The notes under the pieces were generated by a model. That model ran no database searches. It was given only the letters and a program-made list of their open reading frames with translations, and was not told where the DNA came from. Below, one piece after another: positions 27,327 through 35,784 of a stretch of 50,030 nucleotides of DNA. Position 1 is the first letter of the stretch. Every line of letters begins with the position of its first letter. This stretch comes from Flammeovirgaceae bacterium BBD 1991-12 (GTDB lineage Bacteria; Bacteroidota; Bacteroidia; Cytophagales; Cyclobacteriaceae), in contig LYSV01000067.1 of NCBI GenBank assembly GCA_001657315.1, positions 1 to 50,030 of the forward strand, written 5' to 3'. The position numbers and the translations under genes are program-made.

Positions 27327-29860
27327 TGGACTTTCAGAACACAGTGAATTCAACTCATGTGCGCAATCAGCTTGACCTCTCTTTTAATGCGGTGAAGGGA
27401 TTGTATCTGTCTGTGATGATCATTTATCCACTGGTAGGCTTTATTTATCCATTATTTCAGGAGTCTACAACAGACCCTATGGTAATGAGATTTGTCATTG
27501 CCTTTGCCATTGGAGTGGTATATGTACTGGCTCAAAAATATGATGCCGTAAGCAAACGTATCTCAACTTACAGTATCATTTTATATTACCTCATCTCCGC
27601 GCACGCACTTTATCTCATTTCTATCAATGAAATGTCAGCACCATATGTGACAGCGATCATTATCATCGTGGGCACGGGCCATGTGGTATTTAACAGTTTC
27701 AGACAGATCTCTCTGTTTCTGATCTTTTTGCTGATCGCCTCCGGCATAGTGATCTATCATGTGAGCGAACCCAGAATAAGTCCGGGTATATTCTTTATTT
27801 CCGTGCTTCTGATCGGCTTTTTTGCCTTCATCTCCCTCAGGATCCGTTTCAACCTGTCAAAAAGGTTGTTGCTCTCTTCTTTTATTGTCGATAACGTCAA
27901 TGAAGGTATATTGATCGTTTCCATGGATGACATTGTTACCTATGCCAATACCGGGATCAGAGACATTCTGGGATATACCGAACAGGAGCTATTGGGCAGA
28001 GATATCAAGGACTACCTCGCTTCTCAAAGTGACAGGGAGATCGTGCTGGGCAAAACAGATGTGAGAAGCAGAGGTATATCTGACAAATACGAACTTAACT
28101 TCAGGCATAAAAACGGCCGGACCATCCAGGTAGAGGTGAGCGGTAACCCTACCTACAATAACCGAGGCATAGCTGACGGCTCTGTTTCGGTCATCACTGA
28201 TATCACTTCACGCAAAAACGCTGAAAAAGAGCTGAAAAGATTGTCTTTGGTAGCCAGTAAAACGGACAATTATGTCATCATGACGGACGAGAAAGATGAG
28301 GTGATATGGGTCAATGAAGGTTTTGAAAAAATAACCGGCTATACATTATCTGAAATTAAAGGCAAACAGCCGGACATATTTCTTTTTGAACCGGAAACGG
28401 ATGCCAGAGTAATTGAAAAAATACGGCTCGAAAAAAGGTCCGGCCAGTCGTTTTACGAGGAAATACAGAGTCGTACCAAATCAGATGAGGTAAAATGGTT
28501 ATCACTCAATGTTACGCCTCTAAAAGGTGATGATGATAGTATTACCGGTTACATTACTATAGGTAATGATATCAGTACAAAAAAGACTGCAGAGGAAAAC
28601 CTTAAGCAAAGCGCTTTTCGTTCGGATGTGATCCGTCAGATCGATCAGGCGATAATAGCTTCAGAAACACTACCGGCGCTTGCCAACACCACCATCAAAT
28701 ACATGGTAAAGCTCCTGCCGAGGTGCTCCAACGCCAGCCTTTTTCTCAAAAACACGGATAACAATAATTACGAAACCCTGGCGTCCGTCCTTGACACGGA
28801 TCTGACGTACCGAAAACTTCCCGGGAAGATCCAAGACATACTTCACGCAGGCTATCCCTATCTGGTAAGTGACATAGTGAAGGTCAGAAATCCGCTCGAT
28901 CTTGAAAATGATCTGGCCGAAAAGGGCTTTAATGCCTATGTTTTTATTCCACTTATCTATGGAAGGGAGCTATTGGGGACCCTGAATGTGTTCTGGAACG
29001 AGAAAAATCCTAAAATTGCAGAAGATGTTGAAATGCTGGAAGGAATAGCACGCGACCTGGCCATAAGTATCCGGCAATTCTCTCTTCAGACCACCCTCTC
29101 GGCCAGGAACCGGGAACTTAAGAGTAATCTGAGGGAGTTAAAGGCTACACACGAAGAGCTACAAAGCTTCTCTTACGTGGTTTCCCATGATCTGAAAGCA
29201 CCATTACGGGCGATCAGTTCTCTGACCAACTGGCTGATCTCAGATTATTCCAGTAAAATAGACAATGAAGGCAGGGAGTACCTGGACCTGTTGCTGAACC
29301 GGACCAAACGAATGCATAATCTTATAGACGGTATATTACAGTACAGCAGGATAGGAAGAATGAACATACAGGTAAGCGCTGTTGACAGCCGTGAGGTGCT
29401 TATCAATATTATTGATATCCTGTCCCCCCCTGAAAATATCGAATTCCGGATTGATGATTCCTTGCCGGTTGTTAACTACAATACCGTACAGTTGCAGCAG
29501 GTGTTTCAGAACCTGATAAGCAACGCTACCAAATTTATGAATAAGGAAAATGGCCTTATACGGATCGGATATGTGGAAAAAGATGGGATGTATGAGTTTT
29601 TTGTAAAAGACAACGGACCAGGCATTGATCCCGGGCACTATGATAAAATATTCAAAATATTTCAGACCATTTCCACAAAGGATGAACTGGAAAGTACAGG
29701 AATAGGTTTGACGATCGTAAAAAAGATAGTAGAACTTAATGGAGGGGAAGTCTGGGTGGAATCCGTCGTAGATGAAGGCACTACATTTTACTTCACGGTG
29801 CCCAAACGAAAGAACGTTTCCAGGGCATCTGAAAAACAGACCAAAAAGACCCGTCAATGA
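27326..29860 (+). CDS. Membrane sensor histidine kinase with PAS-PAS-GAF
   Basis: The 844-aa kinase has about five or six N-terminal membrane helices (residues about 25-172). Two PAS domains follow (182-300, with TYANTGIRDILGYTEQELLG; 305-430, with WVNEGFEKITGYTLSEIKG), then a GAF domain (about 440-590), HisKA (YVVSHDLKAPLRAISSL, His near 617) and HATPase_c (NLISNATKFMNKE, VKDNGPGIDPGHYDKIF, TGIGLTIVKKIVELNGG). The HisKA resembles the phytochrome-like group that partners small receivers, and just such a receiver is encoded next with a 4-nt overlap. No conserved bilin-binding Cys context is evident in the GAF domain. Confidence 0.93.
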   Translation: MDFQNTVNSTHVRNQLDLSFNAVKGLYLSVMIIYPLVGFIYPLFQESTTDPMVMRFVIAFAIGVVYVLAQKYDAVSKRISTYSIILYYLISAHALYLISINEMSAPYVTAIIIIVGTGHVVFNSFRQISLFLIFLLIASGIVIYHVSEPRISPGIFFISVLLIGFFAFISLRIRFNLSKRLLLSSFIVDNVNEGILIVSMDDIVTYANTGIRDILGYTEQELLGRDIKDYLASQSDREIVLGKTDVRSRGISDKYELNFRHKNGRTIQVEVSGNPTYNNRGIADGSVSVITDITSRKNAEKELKRLSLVASKTDNYVIMTDEKDEVIWVNEGFEKITGYTLSEIKGKQPDIFLFEPETDARVIEKIRLEKRSGQSFYEEIQSRTKSDEVKWLSLNVTPLKGDDDSITGYITIGNDISTKKTAEENLKQSAFRSDVIRQIDQAIIASETLPALANTTIKYMVKLLPRCSNASLFLKNTDNNNYETLASVLDTDLTYRKLPGKIQDILHAGYPYLVSDIVKVRNPLDLENDLAEKGFNAYVFIPLIYGRELLGTLNVFWNEKNPKIAEDVEMLEGIARDLAISIRQFSLQTTLSARNRELKSNLRELKATHEELQSFSYVVSHDLKAPLRAISSLTNWLISDYSSKIDNEGREYLDLLLNRTKRMHNLIDGILQYSRIGRMNIQVSAVDSREVLINIIDILSPPENIEFRIDDSLPVVNYNTVQLQQVFQNLISNATKFMNKENGLIRIGYVEKDGMYEFFVKDNGPGIDPGHYDKIFKIFQTISTKDELESTGIGLTIVKKIVELNGGEVWVESVVDEGTTFYFTVPKRKNVSRASEKQTKKTRQ

Positions 29861-30270
29861 ATAATAATTTGCCTATTATGCTGATAGAAGATGACGTGGT
29901 AGATGCGCTTACCGTGGAAAGAGCGTTAGTGGATATCAGTCTGGACAATGAACTTATTCATGTACAAAATGGAGAGGAAGCCCTGGACTTTTTAACCAAT
30001 AACCCGGAAAAAAAACCCTCAATAATTCTACTTGACCTGAACATGCCGGGCATGAATGGGTTAGAGTTTTTAAAGGAGCGCTTTAAATCACCTGAGCTAA
30101 GGTCAATACCGTTGGTCGTTTTGACTACTTCCACGGATGAATCCGACATCAAGGCCAGCTTTTCTTTCGGTATTGCCGGTTACATGGTGAAGCCTGTAGA
30201 TTATAAAGAGTTTGTAGATTTGATGAAGGTAATAAAACAGTATTGGTCTCTCAGCCAATCCCCTAACTGA
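29857..30270 (+). CDS. Single-domain response regulator (Rcp1-like receiver)
   Basis: The 137-aa stand-alone receiver has acidic pocket residues EDD (11-13), phosphoacceptor Asp60 in SIILLDLNMPGMNG, a conserved Thr in VVLTTSTDESD and Lys in GYMVKPVDYKEF. The sequence type (IEDDVVDALTVERAL) matches the Rcp1-like group that pairs with phytochrome-type HisKA kinases. With no output domain, it most likely shuttles phosphate between the two upstream kinases and another component, or acts by protein contact. Its ATG overlaps the preceding stop (ATGA), and the next gene starts 6 nt after its stop. Confidence 0.94.
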   Translation: MNNNLPIMLIEDDVVDALTVERALVDISLDNELIHVQNGEEALDFLTNNPEKKPSIILLDLNMPGMNGLEFLKERFKSPELRSIPLVVLTTSTDESDIKASFSFGIAGYMVKPVDYKEFVDLMKVIKQYWSLSQSPN

Positions 30271-30276
30271 CCTCCT

Positions 30277-32595
30277 ATGGACCCGTACAATATACTTTTT
30301 GTTGAAGACGACGAAATTACACTGAAGGTGTACGAACGTATGATCAAAAAGTGGGGACGCCCCTGCAAATACGAATTGTGCACCTCAATAGATCAGACAA
30401 AAAAAACACTTGCCGGATCGGAATTTGATGTAGCCATCCTGGACTATCAGTTAAAGGATGGTGATGCTTTTGAGATCTTGCCATTTTTAAAGGATATCCC
30501 TGTCATTTTTGTTTCAGGAATGGAGGATGTGGCCGTAGCGGTGGAGGCCATGCGTAAGGGCGCCTTTGACTATCTGGTCAAGGATTTTGAACACGAATTT
30601 GCACACGTACTGCCCCTGACCATAGAAAGAGCCGTTAGCCACAGCCGAATGAAGGCTCAGCTTAAGGAAACCGAAGAACGATACGCTGACCTTTTCCAGA
30701 ATGCAAATGACATGATCCAGAGTGTCAACGAACGCGGTAATTTCGTTCACGTGAATCCGGCATGGCTCAGAAAAATGGAATATACGGAGGAAGAAGCCCG
30801 AAAGCTGAGTTTCCTCGATATCATCCATCCCGACCATCAGGAACATTGCCAGGATCTCTTTCGGCAGTTGTTGCAGGGAAAAGAGTTCAAAAATGTAGAG
30901 GTGTGCTTTGTCACCAAATCCGGTAAAGAAATTTTTGTGGTAGGCAACATATTTTGCAATTTGGCCACGCCAGTATCTACAAGAGGGATCTTTCATGATA
31001 TTACCGAACGCAAAAAGGCAGAAGGACAACTCAGAGAAAGCAAAAGAAGATATGACCTGGCGGTGGATGCCGGCCAAACGGGGGTTATGGATTTTGACCT
31101 GGAAGCCGAAAAGCTCTACATAGATCCAAAGCTCAAGGGACTGCTTGGCTTTGAAGACCATGAAATGGAGAACACGGTCCGTGGATGGTCTTCCCGGGTG
31201 CACCCGGATGACCGCCGGCAATCGGAAGAGGACCTGAAAAACTATATTAAGGGGATAAGTCCAAAATATGAGCACGAATACCGAATGATCCACAGAGATG
31301 GCTCCGTCAGGTGGCTTCTGGCCCGGGCACAGGCTATTAAAGATGAAAGTGGTTGGGTGAAAAGACTGGTAGGGACCGGTACGGATATAACCGCACAGAA
31401 AAGGATACAGGATCAGCTTAAAGAAAGCCAGCACGAACTGAAAAGCATCAATGAAAATCTTGAATCTCTGGTAGCCCAGAGAACGGAAAACCTCACCCGG
31501 TCCAATGCGAGACTAAAAAATGAAATAGACAAACGGACCGCTATTGAAAAGGAACTGGAGAAATCCAAAGAGGACTACAGGGGGCTGTTTGAAAATGCCC
31601 ATGATCCGATCATCATTTTTGATCCCAAAACAGAAATCGTCATTGATGTCAACGACCGGGCATGCGAAGTCTATGGTTTCCCACAGGATGAATTCATCGG
31701 AATGAGCCTGGTCAGGATATCCAAGTATCCCAAAGAGGGTGAGAAACATGTAAAGAGGGTTCTGAAAAAAGGAAAACGACATTCCTTTGAAACCGTTCAG
31801 TACAAAGCGGATGGTTCCGAAATGTATCTGGAGGTGAGCTCTTCGGTAGTAAACTACCAGGATAAGCAGGTTATTCTGAGCATCAACAGAGATATAACAG
31901 AGCGTAAAAGAATGGAAAGCCTGATCGCTACGGAAAGGAAAAGACGCCTCTCCGCCATCATAGACGGTCAGGAATTTGAAAGAAGACGTGTCTCCAGAGA
32001 GCTGCACGACGGCCTGGGTCAGCTTCTTACAGCCGCCAAACTCAGGCTCAGGCAGGCCTCCAAGTATGAAGTGCATGAAAGCGCGGAAGAACTGCTGGGT
32101 GATACGAGGGAGATCATTGACCTGACCATAAGTGAGGTAAGGAAGATCTCCTATAATCTGATGCCTACTGTTCTGAATGATTTTGGCCTGGTAGCGGCCC
32201 TTGAGAAAATGGTGGATCAGCTCACGGATGATGCAACAGTAAAGATCAATTTTTATTCGGATGTAAGCTTCGACCGATTGCCCAAGGACATGGAAATAGG
32301 GCTTTACAGAATAGCTCAGGAGGCTGTTAACAACGCCCTGAAATATTCAAAGGCAAATAAAGTCGATATTCAACTGGATCAGTCAGGCTCCAAAGTGACT
32401 CTTACGATTGAGGATAATGGCATTGGATTTATAAGGGAGGTAGGAGTAAGCTCAGGCACAAACGGTACTGGTAAAGGTCTTTACAACATGCACGAACGGG
32501 CAGAATTGATCAACGGCCAGTTCATACTGGATTCTGAACCTGGTAAAGGTACTTTGATAAGAATACTAACGAATTTAAAAAGACAAAAAATATGA
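30277..32595 (+). CDS. Receiver-PAS3-HisKA_3 hybrid histidine kinase
   Basis: The 772-aa soluble protein has an N-terminal receiver (EDDE at 10-13, Asp56 in VAILDYQLKDG, and Lys in YLVKDF). Three PAS domains (about 137-245, 260-380 and 428-545) are separated by a coiled coil, followed by a NarX/DesK-type HisKA_3 domain with His in VSRELHDGLGQLLTAA. An HATPase follows (AQEAVNNALKYSKANKV, TIEDNGIGF, GKGLYNMHERAELING). A receiver at the front lets it accept input from the upstream HisKA kinases, while HisKA_3 pairs with NarL-type regulators, one of which is encoded next with a 4-nt overlap. It is thus the natural relay point of the cluster. Confidence 0.93.
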   Translation: MDPYNILFVEDDEITLKVYERMIKKWGRPCKYELCTSIDQTKKTLAGSEFDVAILDYQLKDGDAFEILPFLKDIPVIFVSGMEDVAVAVEAMRKGAFDYLVKDFEHEFAHVLPLTIERAVSHSRMKAQLKETEERYADLFQNANDMIQSVNERGNFVHVNPAWLRKMEYTEEEARKLSFLDIIHPDHQEHCQDLFRQLLQGKEFKNVEVCFVTKSGKEIFVVGNIFCNLATPVSTRGIFHDITERKKAEGQLRESKRRYDLAVDAGQTGVMDFDLEAEKLYIDPKLKGLLGFEDHEMENTVRGWSSRVHPDDRRQSEEDLKNYIKGISPKYEHEYRMIHRDGSVRWLLARAQAIKDESGWVKRLVGTGTDITAQKRIQDQLKESQHELKSINENLESLVAQRTENLTRSNARLKNEIDKRTAIEKELEKSKEDYRGLFENAHDPIIIFDPKTEIVIDVNDRACEVYGFPQDEFIGMSLVRISKYPKEGEKHVKRVLKKGKRHSFETVQYKADGSEMYLEVSSSVVNYQDKQVILSINRDITERKRMESLIATERKRRLSAIIDGQEFERRRVSRELHDGLGQLLTAAKLRLRQASKYEVHESAEELLGDTREIIDLTISEVRKISYNLMPTVLNDFGLVAALEKMVDQLTDDATVKINFYSDVSFDRLPKDMEIGLYRIAQEAVNNALKYSKANKVDIQLDQSGSKVTLTIEDNGIGFIREVGVSSGTNGTGKGLYNMHERAELINGQFILDSEPGKGTLIRILTNLKRQKI

Positions 32596-33233
32596 GTGAA
32601 AAGATAAAGGTAATTTTGGCGGATGACCATAGTGTGGTCCGAAAGGGGATAAAAATGCTCATAAGCGGCGATGAGAGTATTGAGATCATGGGTGAAGCGG
32701 CTTCCGGAACAGAGGCCCTGCAAATGGTAAAAAGACTGGACCCCAATATTATTATTACGGACATTTCCATGCCTGGTATGTCAGGCATTGAACTGACAGA
32801 AAAGATCAAGACCGAGCACCCCACCACCAAAGTACTGGTACTATCCACGCATAATGACGAAGAGTACATACTTCGCTCTTTTGAAGCCGGTGCCCTTGGT
32901 TACCTGCCAAAAGATACGGAAGAAGATGAGTTCATAGCCGCTATCAGAACTGTGGCCGGTGGAGACGTTTATTATACCAATGAAGTCTCCAACATCCTGA
33001 CCAAATCCCTGATCAAGAAGAAAAGGATGTTTGACGACACCAGGGACCTGACGGAAAGAGAAAAAGAGATACTAAAGCTGATTGTGGAAGGTCTCAGCAA
33101 TAAGGAGATTGGTGACAAACTTTTTATAAGTGTGAGAACTGTGGATACACACCGCAGAAATATTATGGACAAGATAGAAGCCAAAAATACAGCTGAACTC
33201 GTCAGAAAAGCCATTGAAGATAAGTTAATCTGA
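32592..33233 (+). CDS. NarL/LuxR-family response regulator
   Basis: The 213-aa regulator has a receiver (ADDH at 10-13, phosphoacceptor Asp57 in IIITDISMPGMSG, Lys in YLPKDTEEDEF) and a C-terminal LuxR helix-turn-helix (LTEREKEILKLIVEGLSNKE through SVRTVDTHRRNIMDKI, about 147-205). It is the DNA-binding output of the five-gene operon and the cognate partner of the HisKA_3 kinase, whose stop overlaps its start (ATGA). Targets are unknown. The small LSLEE-motif lipoprotein gene downstream has its own promoter and is one candidate. Confidence 0.95.
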   Translation: MSEKIKVILADDHSVVRKGIKMLISGDESIEIMGEAASGTEALQMVKRLDPNIIITDISMPGMSGIELTEKIKTEHPTTKVLVLSTHNDEEYILRSFEAGALGYLPKDTEEDEFIAAIRTVAGGDVYYTNEVSNILTKSLIKKKRMFDDTRDLTEREKEILKLIVEGLSNKEIGDKLFISVRTVDTHRRNIMDKIEAKNTAELVRKAIEDKLI

Positions 33234-33600
33234 TACATCAGGGTTAGCACCCCCATGACCCTCGTATAGCCTGATTGATCCTTATAGACTATGCGTAAAT
33301 CACAAGGAATACAGCCCAAAACCCATAGTCAGAGCCCCCTTAAATACCACTGATTTTACTTCATCTCTAAAAACCGGCCAATTCCGTATTGCCGAACATA
33401 AACGATCCCAAAATAATATATTTGCTTAAACGTTTAAAGCGTTTTAAATTCACTTCCCCCTGTATATCAAGCACTTTCATCCCGGTACTGTCCGTATTCA
33501 GCGCCATAAGTAAAAACACCTGGCAAAAACTACAACAATAAGCGGATTGAATAAATCCCGCCTGCATGTTTACTTTGTTTCAACAAAATAGGATGTAGAA
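33234..33600. other. Intergenic region with palindrome and promoter
   Basis: This 367-bp spacer has no gene-like frame. It holds the perfect palindrome TTAAACGTTTAA at 33426-33437, within a near-symmetrical 17-bp stretch, and a promoter-like pair (33547-33577) just before the 65-aa lipoprotein gene. The palindrome could be an operator, but no regulator can be assigned. Confidence 0.5.
33547..33577 (+). promoter_or_regulatory. Putative promoter of the 65-aa lipoprotein gene
   Basis: A -33 TTG (33547-33549) is separated by 20 bp from TTACTTTG (33570-33577), a 7/8 match to TAnnTTTG. This is the best-spaced promoter seen in the window and sits 23 bp before the ATG at 33601, which supports the small gene as real. 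Confidence 0.5.
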
Positions 33601-33798
33601 ATGAAGAGCAAGAGAGGATTTAAATCCCTGATAACAAGGTGGTTATATTTAGGGATGTTTTGGATATTATCCTGTAATAGTATTACAGAAGATTTGATCA
33701 TCACCGTTAATGACGATGCCAGCATTGCCGGGCTTCCACCGGATTACATGTACACACTATCGCTGGAGGAGATAATGGATATTTCCGTTAGCGATTAG
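33601..33798 (+). CDS. Small lipoprotein with LSLEE (TonB-receptor-like) motif
   Basis: This 65-aa product has a basic N-terminus, a hydrophobic segment and a lipobox-like ILSC (Cys near residue 25), so it is probably a lipoprotein with a mature chain of about 40 aa. Its C-terminus, YTLSLEEIMDISVSD, closely resembles the L-x-x-LSLEELMNIEVTS motif that stands just before the plug of many TonB-dependent receptor-like proteins. Here nothing follows the motif: a stop comes directly after it. It could be a remnant of a receptor or a free-standing peptide that uses the motif to dock. A promoter precedes it, and it sits between a NarL regulator and a receiver-kinase. Confidence 0.6.
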   Translation: MKSKRGFKSLITRWLYLGMFWILSCNSITEDLIITVNDDASIAGLPPDYMYTLSLEEIMDISVSD

Positions 33799-33892
33799 CC
33801 TTTCCTCATACCCGGTCACCCTCATAGCAAGTGTGTGAAAGAATCCCTGCAAATGGGATTTGAATAGAATGTATCGAATAAATCTTAAAGAA

Positions 33893-35014
33893 ATGACTGT
33901 GTTGAATGATCCGTTGAATATACTTCTTGTAGGGGATGGCAAAGAAGATAGAGAGCTTATTTCGAAACGTTTTGAGTTGTATGGGAATATGAGATTATGG
34001 GCAGCCGAAAGTCTGGAAGAAGCCAGAACCATATTATCCCAATCCAACCCTGACCTGGCCATAGTAGATTATGAAATGCCGGATGGAAAAGGGATCGATA
34101 TACTTAAGGCAAAAAGAAGAAAAAAATATCCGGTGGTATTGATGACGGACAGGGATGATGAAGACAAAGCGGTGAACGCATTGAAATCCGGAGCTTTCGA
34201 ATATATAATAAAGTCTTCGGATACATTGCATAACCTGCCCAGAATAGCAGAAAGAGCATTTTTGAAATGGGAACAGGTAAACCACAGGAAGAAGTCAGAG
34301 GAAAAACTAAAAAGGCAGTATGAACAGCTTCAGAAGATCAATAAGGAACTTGATCATCTTGTCTACAGCACTGCCCATGATCTGAGGGGGCCACTGTTGT
34401 CAGTACTTGGCCTTATTAACATATCCAGAGGTGAGAGCGCCGGACCATCACAACTCAAATACCTTGACATGATGGAAAAATGTATAAAAAAACTGGATGA
34501 GCATGTAGTCAATATCTCTAATTATTCAAAAAACAACCGGCTTGAGCTGAAGGTCACGGAGGTCAACCCCAACCGGATGATCAGCGAGGTGATACAGAAT
34601 CATTCTTTTTTGGAAAATTTCTCCAGAATAAGAATGGATATTAAAATACAAAATACCTATCCTCTGTACACTGACGAAAGTCGGTTAAGGACAATTCTGG
34701 GCAATCTTGTTTTCAACGCCATCAATTACCACGATTATGATCAAAAGGACCCCTTTATAATGATCCATTTTATCGTTGGGAAGAATAAATACCAAATTGA
34801 TATCACTGATAACGGAAGAGGTATAGCTCCATTCCATCTGGACAAAATTTTTGAAATGTTCTACCGGGGCACCGAAGCATCTCAGGGGTCAGGACTAGGG
34901 CTGTATATTGTGAAGGAAACTGTCAACAAGCTTAAAGGTAAGATCCGTGTCCGATCATTTTTAAAGACCGGGTCAAGATTCACCGTGGTAATTCCCAATA
35001 GAAGTACGGACTGA
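33893..35014 (+). CDS. Receiver-HisKA hybrid histidine kinase
   Basis: The protein of about 373 aa has an N-terminal receiver and a C-terminal kinase. The phosphoacceptor Asp59 (LAIVDYEMPDG) and Lys (YIIKSS) are present, but the usual acidic pair is ILLVGDGKED, so one of the two Mg-binding acids is Gly14. A coiled linker leads to HisKA (VYSTAHDLRGPLLSVLGL) and HATPase_c (NLVFNAINYHDYDQKD, ITDNGRGIAPFHLDKIF, GSGLGLYIVKETVNKLKG). There is no membrane segment. TTG 33860 and ATG 33869 are in frame upstream; I prefer ATG 33893 because the receiver begins right after it. It likely belongs functionally to the preceding phosphorelay cluster. Confidence 0.88.
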   Translation: MTVLNDPLNILLVGDGKEDRELISKRFELYGNMRLWAAESLEEARTILSQSNPDLAIVDYEMPDGKGIDILKAKRRKKYPVVLMTDRDDEDKAVNALKSGAFEYIIKSSDTLHNLPRIAERAFLKWEQVNHRKKSEEKLKRQYEQLQKINKELDHLVYSTAHDLRGPLLSVLGLINISRGESAGPSQLKYLDMMEKCIKKLDEHVVNISNYSKNNRLELKVTEVNPNRMISEVIQNHSFLENFSRIRMDIKIQNTYPLYTDESRLRTILGNLVFNAINYHDYDQKDPFIMIHFIVGKNKYQIDITDNGRGIAPFHLDKIFEMFYRGTEASQGSGLGLYIVKETVNKLKGKIRVRSFLKTGSRFTVVIPNRSTD

Positions 35015-35158
35015 AGATAACCCTTTGTCATTGTGCACATATTTCCATAGCAGGATTTACCGATGCATAGCAGGTAGTATAGCTTACCCAAAAATGCCCT
35101 TTAACACGGATGTTTTGGGAGCATAAAACACTTTAGCTTTACTCAAAAAGCAATATTT

Positions 35159-35764
35159 ATGAGCAAGCGAATAAAAGACCTTGTGAAAATGAGCACTGTG
35201 GCTTTCATCCTTATCTTCTCGAACGCCATAGCTGGTAATCTTAATGTAGAAATAAAAAAAGCCAATAAAGGTGATAATTATATGGTCAACATTCACAACA
35301 AGAGTGAAGCGGATGTTGTCATTAGCATTGTCGATAATGCGGATAAGGTGATTTTTATGGAATCTATACATTACGCAGAAAGATTCAGAAAAGTGTATAA
35401 CCTGTCGAGCCTGCCAAAGGGTGGATATTCAATAAGAGTAAATACTGCTGCCGAACAGGTTGATGAACCCATAGTAATCAACGGCATCAACACACCCCAC
35501 CCGGCAATAGGTAAAAATATACTTGTTGGATTTTCTGAGCTATCCAATGATAAACAGATAGAGTTGGTTATTCAAAACAAAACACAAAAAGCCGTTTCAT
35601 TCCTAATTGTTGACGAGCAAAACAGGGTTATCAAGGAAGAACGATTTGGCGCGGATCATCTTTTGAAGAAAACTGTGAACCTCAGTGGTCTGCAACCGGG
35701 AAACTATAAAATCAAGGTATCCTGCTATGAAAACGTCTTTTTCAAAAGGATCCAGGTGATCTAA
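35159..35764 (+). CDS. Secreted protein with two beta-sandwich-like repeats
   Basis: The 201-aa protein has a signal peptide (MSTVAFILIFSNAIAG, cleavage near residue 26). Two similar halves follow: each has a beta segment (VNIHNKSEADVVISIVD; ELVIQNKTQKAVSFLIVD), then an FRKVYNLSSLPKGGYSIRV or KKTVNLSGLQPGNYKIKV block. The L-x-x-G-x-Y-x-I-x-V ending resembles the fold of Por secretion tails and FlgD-like domains, but the protein is too short to be a normal T9SS cargo with a separate tail. Its function is unknown. It is convergent with the sorbosone-dehydrogenase-like gene, and a weak hairpin with a T run lies at about 35763-35786. Confidence 0.72.
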   Translation: MSKRIKDLVKMSTVAFILIFSNAIAGNLNVEIKKANKGDNYMVNIHNKSEADVVISIVDNADKVIFMESIHYAERFRKVYNLSSLPKGGYSIRVNTAAEQVDEPIVINGINTPHPAIGKNILVGFSELSNDKQIELVIQNKTQKAVSFLIVDEQNRVIKEERFGADHLLKKTVNLSGLQPGNYKIKVSCYENVFFKRIQVI

Positions 35765-35784
35765 CCAATCTGTAAGGTTTTTTC

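Noticed and set aside
30514-31434. 306-codon minus-strand frame opposite the receiver-PAS-HisKA_3 kinase
   Set aside because: The plus-strand product has clear receiver and PAS motifs throughout this stretch, so the antisense frame is a shadow.
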